64,000 nucleotides of DNA from UBA11346 sp038060575 (GTDB lineage Bacteria > Planctomycetota > UBA11346): the NCBI GenBank assembly GCA_964652775.1, contig CAZZAM010000010.1, positions 37,118 to 101,117 of the forward strand, in the 5' to 3' direction. A program made the position numbers and the translations under genes. Under the pieces are notes generated by a model. It was given only the letters and a program-made list of their open reading frames with translations. It was not told the DNA's origin and searched no databases. Position 1 is the stretch's first letter; the number at the start of each line of letters is the position of its first letter. Positions 51,373 through 59,604 of the stretch are shown piece after piece.

Positions 51373-52509
51373 ATGCGCGTCACCTCCCGCCAACGAAACA
51401 TACTGATCGCGGTTACTCTAACCGTGGCAGCAGTGGTCGCTCTCGTAGTTTGCGGCGTAGGAGCCCTGCAAACCAGCGCTTTGGAATCGACAATTCCCCC
51501 CACTCCAGCCAATCCCTTCCAACCAACCATCCCCAATCAATCACCTCCTCCATCCGCCGCGCCAACGGGCATGGTGTGGATCCCCGGTGGTGAGTTTTCG
51601 ATGGGCAGCGCCTCGTCTGACGAATCCCTGTGCAGCATTTCTGGAGTAACGCGCGACGCACAGCCAATTCATCGTGTCGCTGTGGATGGCTTCTGGATGG
51701 ATGTAACCGAAGTGACCAATGCGCAATTCACTCAATTCGTCAACGCCACGGGGTATATCACCGTGGCAGAAAAGAAGCCAACTCACGAAGAATTGCCGGC
51801 AGTTCCACGTGAAAATCTGATTGCCGGATCAACCGTATTCACTCCAACAGACCAACCTGTGCGATTAGACAACTATGTGCAGTGGTGGGCTTATGTTCCT
51901 GACGCGGATTGGCGGCACCCCACCGGACCGCAGAGTAATATCACTGGCCGCGAACAATTCCCGGTCGTGCACATTGCCTACGCCGATGCAGAGGCCTACG
52001 CTCACTGGGCAGGCAAACGCCTACCCACCGAAGCCGAATGGGAATTCGCCGCACGTGGAGGCCTTACCGGAAAAGTCTATTCGTGGGGCAACGATTTGAA
52101 GCCCGGCGGAAAATTCCAGGCCAATATCTATCAGGGACAATTTCCGATGGCGGATAGTGGCGCTGATGGATTCGTCGGTATCGCACCCGTAGCGCAGTTT
52201 GCCGCGAATGATTATGGTCTACACGACATGGCTGGGAACGTGTGGGAGTGGTGCAGCGACTGGTATCGTCCGGATTACTACCTCACACTGGCAGCGCAGG
52301 GTGGCACAGCACGAAATCCCCAGGGCCCAGATGCGTCGTTTGACCCTGCTGAACCAACTGAACGCAAGCGGGTTCATCGTGGCGGATCGTTCCTCTGTAC
52401 CGACCAATATTGCACTAGGTATGTGGTCGGATCGCGCGGCAAAGGCGATATATACACCGCAAGCAACCATGTCGGCTTCCGCTGTGTGAAGGCTCCTGCA
52501 AAGCCCTGA
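51373..52509 (+). CDS. Formylglycine-generating enzyme (sulfatase-modifying factor)
   Basis: FGE oxidises the sulfatase active-site cysteine to formylglycine using oxygen and copper. The 378-residue protein has an N-terminal transmembrane anchor (residues ~11-32), a Pro/Ser/Thr linker, then the FGE-sulfatase domain from GMVWIPGGEFSMGS. It shows HRVAVDGFWMDVTEVTNAQFTQFV, GKRLPTEAEWEFAARGG, WCSDWY and VHRGGSFLCTDQYCTRY. The cysteine pair of active FGE (human Cys-336/Cys-341, C-x4-C) is kept as Cys-342 and Cys-347, unlike most FGE-domain paralogues. The window's sulfatases all have CxPxR, its substrate. The domain probably faces the periplasm. Confidence 0.9.
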   Translation: MRVTSRQRNILIAVTLTVAAVVALVVCGVGALQTSALESTIPPTPANPFQPTIPNQSPPPSAAPTGMVWIPGGEFSMGSASSDESLCSISGVTRDAQPIHRVAVDGFWMDVTEVTNAQFTQFVNATGYITVAEKKPTHEELPAVPRENLIAGSTVFTPTDQPVRLDNYVQWWAYVPDADWRHPTGPQSNITGREQFPVVHIAYADAEAYAHWAGKRLPTEAEWEFAARGGLTGKVYSWGNDLKPGGKFQANIYQGQFPMADSGADGFVGIAPVAQFAANDYGLHDMAGNVWEWCSDWYRPDYYLTLAAQGGTARNPQGPDASFDPAEPTERKRVHRGGSFLCTDQYCTRYVVGSRGKGDIYTASNHVGFRCVKAPAKP

Positions 52510-52559
52510 TCACACGAAATCTTGCTCGAATCGCGCACGGCGCTTGTTATCTTCTCGCC

Positions 52560-53279
52560 ATGCGCTCCATCCTCCTCTGTTTCCTCATCACATTCTTGAT
52601 GGCCGGTGAGGCTCCGACCCCGCCCGCTGTTCAGAAATTACTCGACACCTCTACTGAGGTGGCGAGGAAGGCTCGCGAAGCCTATGTGCAAGCCGTCCGC
52701 AAGGAGCAGGACAAGTTGGCTGCTGCGCTCAAGAAGGAGCAGGAGAGCACAACCAAGAAGGGCGATCTCGACACCGCTCTTTTGATCAAAAGTTGGGTCG
52801 AGAAAATCCAAGCCGGCCATCTCTTGACGCAAGCAGATGCGCCGACTGGCGATCTCCTCGGTGATGATCCCACTGGGAAGACCACAACCACCGCGCCCAA
52901 CGCCGGGCTGGCTCATCTAACCACTGACTGTGCCGTAGCACCAGACACTCACCCTCCGCGTGGGGGCCCCAAGGAGGTCGAAGGCCTGTTAGCCAAAGCA
53001 ACCCGCCTCGTGCTACCCAAGGGAGACGCAACCCGTTACTCGTTTACGTGCACAACTCCTGGCATCGTCCTGATATGGACCGGGATATACGAAGGCAACC
53101 ACACCGAACTGTGGCGCGAAATAGAGAAGTCGGGATTCAAGCGCATTGCTCCTGAATCCATGACTGGCGCCTGGTTTACGCTGGAGGCAAAAAATGGTGC
53201 GCAATTCGTCGTATTCGATGCGCCAAAAGGCGCGCCGGTTTCGATTTTCGCCAGTGCCTTTGTGCGCGCTGGCAAATAA
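52560..53279 (+). CDS. Hypothetical secreted protein
   Basis: The 239-residue protein has a signal peptide (MRSILLCFLITFLMAGEAP), then a coiled-coil-like lysine/glutamate-rich stretch (residues ~25-75), a flexible linker, and a C-terminal domain ending TLEAKNGAQFVVFDAPKGAPVSIFASAFVRAGK. The middle coil (AREAYVQAVRKEQDKLAAALKKEQE) resembles a helical region often seen in planctomycete exported proteins. It starts 50 bp after the FGE gene on the same strand. Function unknown; no enzymatic motif seen. Confidence 0.65.
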   Translation: MRSILLCFLITFLMAGEAPTPPAVQKLLDTSTEVARKAREAYVQAVRKEQDKLAAALKKEQESTTKKGDLDTALLIKSWVEKIQAGHLLTQADAPTGDLLGDDPTGKTTTTAPNAGLAHLTTDCAVAPDTHPPRGGPKEVEGLLAKATRLVLPKGDATRYSFTCTTPGIVLIWTGIYEGNHTELWREIEKSGFKRIAPESMTGAWFTLEAKNGAQFVVFDAPKGAPVSIFASAFVRAGK

Positions 53280-53302
53280 CCGTAGGTCCAGCATTAGGCG
53301 AT

Positions 53303-53367
53303 TTGCCACAGCGGCACAGAGATCCCCACCGTGGTCGTCGCTGTGACCCTCTGTGCCACTGTGGCAA
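53303..53367. repeat. Inverted repeat between convergent genes
   Basis: 19-bp arms (TTGCCACAGCGGCACAGAG at 53303-53321 and its complement at 53349-53367) have one mismatch and a 27-nt loop. It lies between convergent genes (52560-53279 and 53418-54608) where a shared terminator is expected. A related half-element is at 58034-58078. Confidence 0.75.
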
Positions 53368-53417
53368 GTGTTCGATCGTCGCCTTTGAGACAATGTCGAC
53401 CTGGTTGAACAACGGGC

Positions 53418-54608
53418 TCACAACCAGCGGTCCGAAAAATCGAGGAAAGCCTTCCAGTCAGAAGGCAACATGTCGTGCTTCCCAGGGCGGTAGAAAAAGC
53501 CAAGTTTCGTATCGGCTAGTACAGTTTCAGTGTTCGCTAACGGCATCACATCGACAGGACAAACTGGTACTCCAAGCAATCGATACACCGGGCTAGCTTC
53601 CCGCAACACGGCAAGCTGTCCTGCAGGATTTGCCCACCCATCCTCAACCGCATTGCTGAACAACACCGGTCGCGGTGCACACAGGCCGACCAATGCATGC
53701 TGGTCGAAGGGCAATAACTCGGGCTGCTCATTGAAGCGCTTAAACATATCGCAGAACCAGTGCGGAAAGCGCTCGTTGATCGCCTTGATGCTCTCGCCGA
53801 TTACGCCGCGACTCGGAGCGCTTCCGCCCATGCCGGCTTGATGTACACAGGCCAGAGCAATGCGTTCGTCAACGGCGGCAGCGAGCAACGCGACCTTTCC
53901 GTTACGTGAGTGACCGACGACACCAATACGGCGCGGATCGACCGTGGGATCAGCCACCAAATGATCCACCGCACGCATGACGCCCCAAGCCCAGGCAGCG
54001 ATCGTTCCCATAGCGTGCTCTCCGCGTGGCTCCGGCTGTACAAACGGATGAATACCATCGGTAAAATCTGGACGATCTGGATCGATGTCGCCATGATAGA
54101 AAGTGGCAATGCCGTAGCCACGACGCAGGGCCTGATCGAAATCAAATTTACAACGCTTACCTCGTCCAGCTTCCGTTGCCTGATTCCCGACAACGCCCGC
54201 TATGTGTTCTGGCATCCAACTGGTCGGGATGGCAACACGCGGATCATCAACTTCGGTATGGTTGCCACCGAAGTTTGGACCGACCAACAACGGGACCGGA
54301 CCCGCGCGCAGATTCGGTGTTGCTACCAGCAGATGCAGTGGCGGTGCCTGTGCGTGAAAACGGATAGCGACTTCACGGAGGGTGCCCAATCCATTACGCC
54401 AGGATGCGTCGGAGAACAATGTCTCAACGGTGACCGCAGGCGGTACCGATGGCAGGTATCCATACATGAAATGCTGAAAAAGCTCCAACAATTCAGTACG
54501 CCGCTGACGCCACTGGAGTGGAGTGGTGACCGCCGAACCATCGTTTCGACGCAACGGATCGGGGAATCCAGGCTGCGGGGTCAATTCAGTAAAAGCGGGG
54601 ATGTCCAT
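53418..54608 (-). CDS. CE15-like glucuronoyl esterase/alpha-beta hydrolase
   Basis: A 396-residue alpha/beta hydrolase with the nucleophile motif GVVGHSRNGKVALL, close to the GCSRxGK of carbohydrate esterase family 15 (glucuronoyl methylesterases), a Glu-bearing VEDGWANPAGQ segment (the acid in bacterial CE15), and a C-terminal GKHDMLPSDWKAFLDF with the catalytic His. Segments such as GVVGNQATEAGRGKRCKFD support the family. There is no signal peptide, so it may be cytosolic and act on imported oligosaccharides. It starts 5 bp after the AraC gene on the same strand, so the two form an operon. Confidence 0.78.
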   Translation of the reverse strand: MDIPAFTELTPQPGFPDPLRRNDGSAVTTPLQWRQRRTELLELFQHFMYGYLPSVPPAVTVETLFSDASWRNGLGTLREVAIRFHAQAPPLHLLVATPNLRAGPVPLLVGPNFGGNHTEVDDPRVAIPTSWMPEHIAGVVGNQATEAGRGKRCKFDFDQALRRGYGIATFYHGDIDPDRPDFTDGIHPFVQPEPRGEHAMGTIAAWAWGVMRAVDHLVADPTVDPRRIGVVGHSRNGKVALLAAAVDERIALACVHQAGMGGSAPSRGVIGESIKAINERFPHWFCDMFKRFNEQPELLPFDQHALVGLCAPRPVLFSNAVEDGWANPAGQLAVLREASPVYRLLGVPVCPVDVMPLANTETVLADTKLGFFYRPGKHDMLPSDWKAFLDFSDRWL

Positions 54609-54613
54609 GAAAT

Positions 54614-55417
54614 CTACGCTCCGTTTCGGCGCATCCAGGCCCGTGGACTCATCCCCATGACTGCCTTGAACTGCCTGCTGAAGAGAAAAGAGTCCTGGTA
54701 GCCGAATTGTGCCGCCACCTCCTGAACGGGTGTTTCACGGTTGAGGTGTTCGGACGCCTGCTGCATGCGATGACGTACCATCCAAGATCGTGGGGAGACT
54801 CCATAGGTGCGACGAAAGAGCCGCGAGAACCAGTTCGGCGACATGTCCACAGCGGCAGCCAAGTGTTCGGGAGCCAAGCGTAGCGTCGAATCTTTCTCAA
54901 TTAATCGCAATACACGATCTTGGATCACTGGGTCCAGTCCTCCAGTTGGACGCTGCGGAACACGCCACAACTCGCTGAACAAGAGCACCAACATCGAGCG
55001 CAGACGCAGTTCCCGTCCGAGCAAATGTGCGGCCCATTCGACGCGCACGTCTGCCAATCGATCTCCCGCACCAAGCGCGCGGCGGATGACGAACGGGATT
55101 GGCGGCGGCTCGGCCTTGGCTAGCGAGAAACGCAAGTTGGTGATTGTCAGGCGACCACGCTCTGGCCGATGACGCAGATGCTGCACCGTACCAGCAGGCA
55201 CCCACAGCACCGAGCCTGCCTCGGTCTCAATGTTTTTGCCACCCACGACGCCTATTTGACCACCCTCCTCAATCACGTGCAACATATGCTCGGTTAAACA
55301 TCGGCGACCCAAGTCCCACGCATGCGATCGGTAGCGACGACAGTTGATAATAACGAGGCTGCGGTTGGGATCCGCAAGGGCCGTGAACCATGATTGCCAA
55401 CGGTGATCTGAATTCAT
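54614..55417 (-). CDS. AraC-family transcriptional regulator
   Basis: The 267-residue protein has a cupin-like N-terminal sensor (CLTEHMLHVIEEGGQIGVVGGKNIETEAGSVLWVPAGTVQHL) and a C-terminal double helix-turn-helix: LAAAVDMSPNWFSRLFRRTYGVSPRSWMVRHRMQQA, then VQEVAAQFGYQDSFLFSRQFKAVMGMSPRAWMR. It is divergent from the sulfatase at 55491 and sits upstream of the esterase. A decayed N-terminal copy is at 58138-58260 beside the duplicated sulfatase. This suggests AraC controls the sulfatase/propeller unit; the signal is probably a sugar, by family analogy. Confidence 0.92.
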   Translation of the reverse strand: MNSDHRWQSWFTALADPNRSLVIINCRRYRSHAWDLGRRCLTEHMLHVIEEGGQIGVVGGKNIETEAGSVLWVPAGTVQHLRHRPERGRLTITNLRFSLAKAEPPPIPFVIRRALGAGDRLADVRVEWAAHLLGRELRLRSMLVLLFSELWRVPQRPTGGLDPVIQDRVLRLIEKDSTLRLAPEHLAAAVDMSPNWFSRLFRRTYGVSPRSWMVRHRMQQASEHLNRETPVQEVAAQFGYQDSFLFSRQFKAVMGMSPRAWMRRNGA

Positions 55418-55422
55418 TCAGC

Positions 55423-55461
55423 GGTCATTCTGATGCAAATGCGTGCAGTTCAACCCATGGA
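55423..55461. promoter_or_regulatory. Conserved intergenic block upstream of araC and sulfatase A
   Basis: This 39-bp block starts 6 bp upstream of the AraC start codon and ends 29 bp before the sulfatase start. It is 32/39 identical to 58263-58301, the equivalent place in the duplicated unit. The core is GTCATTCTG followed by TGCAA and GCAGTTCA. It probably contains the divergent promoter or AraC site. Confidence 0.45.
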
Positions 55462-55490
55462 CCGGCCGCGACTGCCGATACGGTAAAAAC

Positions 55491-56870
55491 ATGCAAGCCA
55501 CTCACCATTGGACGATGATCTGCACTGGACTGCTTGCCGGTATTTCCACCATCACCGGATGGGCCAGCGAGGATCGGCCTTTGCCAACACCGACTCCGCG
55601 ACCCAACATCCTGTTCATCCTCGGGGACGATCTGGGATATGGGACACTTGGATGTAACGGCAGCGAATCCTGCAAGACACCGAATTTAGACAAACTCGCA
55701 GCGGGCGGCGTCCGCTTCACCAATGCCCACGCCATGCCGATTTGCACCCCTACTCGGGTGCAGTTGATGACCGGCCAGTACAATTTCCGCAATTACAAGC
55801 GCTTCGGCGAGATGAGCGCCGGTGAAATTACCTTCGGTAACCTGTTGCGCGATGCTGGCTACACCACCTGCATAGCTGGCAAATGGCAACTTGGCGGGAA
55901 CCACGACAGCATTCGCGCATTCGGCTTTGATACCTACTGCCTGTGGAATTTTATGGGCCGCGGCGCGCAGTACTGGGGTTCTGAAATCTGGGAGAATGGA
56001 AAAAAGCGCAACGACATCGCAGACCGATTTGGACCCGACATCCACGTTGACCATCTCCTCAAGTTCCTGGATCTGCAAACCAAGGACAAACCCTTCCTCG
56101 CCTACTGGACAACGCCACTTCCCCACGAGCCCTATGGTCCAACCCCTGACAGCCCAGACGCTCCGAAACCGGGCACCATTAAACCTGCCCCAGGCCAAGG
56201 GGAAAGTCATGATTACGGAGACCCCAAGTATTTCCCTGAGATGATGACGTACATGGACAAGCTGATCGGTAAAGTGGTACAGAGACTTGAAGATCTGAAG
56301 CTGCGCGAGAACACCATCATCGTCTTCGTCGGTGACAACGGCACCGGATATAAGGTGGAGATCAAAGCCAACGGCAATGTGACCGTCGGCGGCAAGGCCC
56401 TAACCAGCATCCACGGAACCCATGTCCCTATGATCGTCAACTGGCCAGCGGGCGGCACCAAAGGCAAAGTCTGCAATGACCTCATCGACACCACGGACTT
56501 CCTGCCCACCTTCCTAGAGGCGGCCGCTGTTAAACCGCCGGCGAAGTCCATGCTCGATGGCCGCAGCTTTCTGCCGCAAATTCGTGGTCAATCGGGCCAG
56601 CCCCGTGATTGGGCTTTCTTCCACTTCATCAAATCGCCAGACAAGCCAGCAACTGAATGGATCCTCGATCAACGCTGGAAACTGTACACCACTGGCGAGT
56701 TCTACGATTATCGTGCTGATCCGAAGGAACATAAGCCCGTGTCCGGCGGCGGTGAGGCCAATGCCGCGCGTGCGAAGCTGCAAACAGTACTTGATCGGAT
56801 GAAAGCCGAGGGCGGCGGTATCGACAAGGGAAAATCAGCTAAACCCGAGAAGAAGGGCCAGGGTCCGTGA
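55491..56870 (+). CDS. Type I sulfatase, copy A of the duplicated unit
   Basis: The ATG at 55491 gives 459 aa with a signal peptide (to about WASE). It has RPNILFILGDDLGYGTLGCNG, the FGly motif CTPTRVQLMTG (Cys-85), IAGKWQLGGN, VFVGDNGTGYK and FLPTFLEAAAVKP. The C-terminus is KGKSAKPEKKGQ. It is closely related to the sulfatase at 58331 and less so to 45663. It overlaps the propeller pseudogene by 4 bp (GTGA). A local block near the C-terminus (about 56582-56637) is nearly identical at DNA level to copy B. Confidence 0.94.
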   Translation: MQATHHWTMICTGLLAGISTITGWASEDRPLPTPTPRPNILFILGDDLGYGTLGCNGSESCKTPNLDKLAAGGVRFTNAHAMPICTPTRVQLMTGQYNFRNYKRFGEMSAGEITFGNLLRDAGYTTCIAGKWQLGGNHDSIRAFGFDTYCLWNFMGRGAQYWGSEIWENGKKRNDIADRFGPDIHVDHLLKFLDLQTKDKPFLAYWTTPLPHEPYGPTPDSPDAPKPGTIKPAPGQGESHDYGDPKYFPEMMTYMDKLIGKVVQRLEDLKLRENTIIVFVGDNGTGYKVEIKANGNVTVGGKALTSIHGTHVPMIVNWPAGGTKGKVCNDLIDTTDFLPTFLEAAAVKPPAKSMLDGRSFLPQIRGQSGQPRDWAFFHFIKSPDKPATEWILDQRWKLYTTGEFYDYRADPKEHKPVSGGGEANAARAKLQTVLDRMKAEGGGIDKGKSAKPEKKGQGP

Positions 56871-57931
56871 AACGACTCATGCTCATGGCCATCATGTTCA
56901 GCATCTCCGTCCTAGCGGCCGAAGATGGCCAAAAAACGACTAGAGACGGCAAGCGAATCCCTGACGCCGCGATCGCGACAGCGCTCGGAGACTGGGTCAC
57001 GGTCAAGGCAACACGATTGGCAAACAATCCGATCATCACGGTTGACCAGTTCGCGATGAAGAAAGACGGCTAAAACATCAATGGTCCGGTCCTCATCCGC
57101 ACGCCCGCGTGGCTCGCGAATCCACTCGGCAAATACTACCTCTATTTCGCCCACCACGGCGGAACATACATCCGCATGGCGTATGCTCACGTGCTTACCG
57201 GGCCTTGGACGATCCACGAAGGGGGCGTACTCGGACTGGAACAGTTACCAGTAAAATTGGATCACATCGCTTCTCCGGAAATCGTTGTCGATGAGCGCGC
57301 CAAGCGCATCACCATGTACTACCATGGCCCGGTGCGACAGAGCGATCCCCTGATAAATACAGGCACATGGAGTGGATAGCTCACGTTTGCTGCAACCAGC
57401 GTGGCTGGACTGACGTTCTCTCCGCGACCAGAGGTCATCTCGTCATTTGACCTCAAAGTATTTCCCCATGGCGGCCTGACGTATGGCGTCGGCAAAAATC
57501 AATTGGCCCGTGGCAAAGATCCCTTGGCCGGCTTCGAACAAGGACCAAAGATTATTCCCAACGGACGCCACGTCGCGCTCTTGCCGAAAGGCGACACCTT
57601 GTGGTTATTTTTCTCGCGCGCCGGCGACTGTCCCGAGCAAATTCTGCTGACCCGCTTCAACCTGCAGGATGATTGGACAACTTGGGACACCACATCGCCA
57701 CCGCCAGTCGTCGTCCTCAAGTCTGAACTGCCCTGGGAAGGGACCCAATACGAATTGGCCCCCTCTGCTTGGGGCTCCGCGGTGTAGGTTCGCGAAGTAC
57801 GCGATCCATTTGTTTTCGAGGACGACGGAAAGCTCTATCTCCTGTACTCGGTGGCAGGCGAGATGGGCATCGCCATCGCAGAGCTTGAATTTTCGCCCAC
57901 GAACAAAGGGCCTACAATAGGACGCAGCTGA
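56867..57931 (+). pseudogene. GH43-like beta-propeller gene, copy A, with three in-frame stops
   Basis: One frame runs 56867-57931 and aligns throughout with the intact copies at 59605-60656 and 62521-63618. It is broken only by TAA at 57071-57073, TAG at 57377-57379 and TAG at 57785-57787. In copy B these positions are Asp (KDGDNING), Gln (WSGQLTF) and Arg (GVRVQEV). A short in-frame deletion (~5 codons) lies near 57490. There is no frameshift. The intact proteins have NPIIT, FAHHGG, HIASPEIVVDE, LRDPFVFEE and AGEMGIAIAEL, a five-bladed propeller pattern. The product is dead unless stops are read through, since the lost residues are unrelated. Confidence 0.8.
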
Positions 57932-58137
57932 ACTTGCGCTCGACATCGTCGCGACCGATCCCGCGGCCGCCAAGAAGCAAGAAGGTTGCCGTGCAGGTCT
58001 GGGGAATGCGTTCAGCCTTGATCCAGCAATAGCTGATTTGCCGCAGAGGCATAGAGGATCGCAAGAGGGCCACAGAGAAATGCATGGCAGCGAGAGGCCT
58101 TCATGAAACAGATCTCACCCCATTCGATATGGGTGCT

Positions 58138-58260
58138 CAAACATCGATGACCGAGAATCCAGGCATGAGTCCGGTAGCGACAACAATTGGCACTCACGCG
58201 ACAACGGTGGGAATCAGCGCGGGCCGCGAGCCATGATTGCCAGCGGCTATTCTCGTCCAT
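58138..58260 (-). pseudogene. AraC-family regulator remnant (N-terminus only)
   Basis: From an ATG at 58260 the frame reads MDENSRWQSWLAARADSHRC..., matching the start of the AraC gene at 54614-55417 (RWQSWFTALADPNR...HAWDLGRRCLTEH against RWQSWLAARADSHR...HAWILGHRCLSTH) for about 40 codons. Then similarity stops and the frame runs into repeat-like sequence. No HTH region is present. It lies divergent to the sulfatase at 58331 exactly as the intact gene lies to 55491, so the duplicated unit originally included this regulator. The surrounding stretch 57932-58330 holds a repeat-like piece (58034-58078) and no other supported gene. Confidence 0.75.
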
Positions 58261-58262
58261 GC

Positions 58263-58301
58263 AGTCATTCTGGTGCAAGTACTCGCAGTTCACCCCATGG
58301 A
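58263..58301. promoter_or_regulatory. Conserved intergenic block, copy B
   Basis: This is the counterpart of 55423-55461, 32 of 39 bases identical, located between the AraC remnant and sulfatase B. It has stayed similar although the AraC gene next to it decayed, so it may still act as a promoter or operator for sulfatase B under control of the intact AraC. Confidence 0.45.
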
Positions 58302-58330
58302 TCAACGGCAATTGCTGTTAACCTACAACC

Positions 58331-59504
58331 ATGCGAACCACTGACTATTTGGCGATGTTTTCCGTCGGTCTGCTTACAGGCCTGTCGAGCATGACTGGAG
58401 TGGCGGCTGCGGATCATCCCCCGGCAACACCACATAGGCGACCAAACATCCTGTTTATCCTCGGCGATGACTTGGGCTACGGAACGCTGAGCTGCAACGG
58501 CAGCACGACATGCAAGACGCCCAACCTCGACAAACTCGCGGCAACCGGTGTTCGCTTTACCAATGCGCACGCCATGCCGATCTGCACCCCGACCAGACTT
58601 CAATTGATGACCGGAAAATATAATTTTCGCAATTACACAAAGTTCGGCGAAATGAGCGCCGGGGAAATCACCTTCGGCAACCTGCTGCGCGATGCCGGGT
58701 ACGCCACCTGCATGGCCGGAAAATGGCAACTTGGCGGGAATGATGCCAGCATCCGCAAGTTCGGTTTCGACCAGTATTGCCTATGGAACTTCATACACCG
58801 TGGCGAGACCCAGTACTGGGGCGCCGATATCTGGGAAAACGGCAAAAAACGCGACGATATCGCTGAGCGATATGGTCCTGACATCCATGTCGACTACTTA
58901 CTCAAGTTCCTTGATGCGCAAAGGAAGGACAAGCCATTCATCGCGTACTGGACCACGCCACTCCCACACGAGCCATACAGTCAGACGCCTGACAGCGCCG
59001 ATGCGCCGATGCCCGGTGAGCCCAGGCCCGCCCTTCCAAGTCGCGGCAAGACTGCCGCCACGAAAGGCAAATTCGGGGAATATGGAGATCCCAAGTATTT
59101 CCCCGAGATGATGGCCTACTTAGACAAGCTCGTCGGCAAGGTGGTGCAGAAGCTTGAAGATCTGCATCTCCGCGAGGACACCATGATCGTCTTCCTGGGC
59201 GACAATGGGACCGGCTACACGGTCGATATCAAGTTTAATGGTATTGAAGTGACGGGCGGGAAGGGGCAGACCACTGTCTACGGCACCTGGGTGCCAATGA
59301 TCGTCAACTGGCCGGCGGGCGGGGCCACCGGCACAGTCTGCGAGGACCTCATCGACACCACGGACTTCCTGCCCACCTTCCTGGAAGCGGCCGGCACCAA
59401 ACCCTCGGCAAATTCCGCCCTTGATGGCCGCAGCTTCCTGCCGCAGATCCGTGGTCAATCGGGCCAGCCCCGTGATTGGGCTTTCTTCCACTTCATCAAA
59501 TCGC
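58331..59504 (+). CDS. Type I sulfatase, copy B, 3' end in assembly gap
   Basis: The ATG at 58331 gives a signal peptide (MRTTDYLAMFSVGLLTGLSSMTGVAAAD) and the same order of motifs as copy A: RPNILFILGDDLGYGTLSCNG, FGly motif CTPTRLQLMTG (Cys-85), MAGKWQLGGN, LGDNGTGYT. It carries an extra segment (PGEPRPALPSRGKTAATKGKF) compared with copy A. The sequence ends at the N run at 59505 after 391 codons; by alignment with copy A about 75 codons are missing. Whether it is intact beyond the gap cannot be seen. Confidence 0.9.
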
Positions 59505-59604
59505 NNNNNNNNNNNNNNNNNNNNNNNNNNNNNNNNNNNNNNNNNNNNNNNNNNNNNNNNNNNNNNNNNNNNNNNNNNNNNNNNNNNNNNNNNNNNNNNN
59601 NNNN
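59505..59604. other. Assembly gap (100 N) between duplicated genes
   Basis: One hundred undetermined bases, a standard placeholder length. The sequence on each side is nearly identical to copy A (56581-56637 and 56901-56955), so the true missing segment is probably ~263 bp by reference to copy A. It would contain the end of sulfatase B and the start of the propeller gene. Confidence 0.99.

Noticed and set aside
56867..57931. Possible TAG/TAA reassignment or readthrough in the propeller gene
   Set aside because: The three stops replace three different residues (Asp, Gln, Arg), and TAG and TAA serve as normal stops in other genes of the window.
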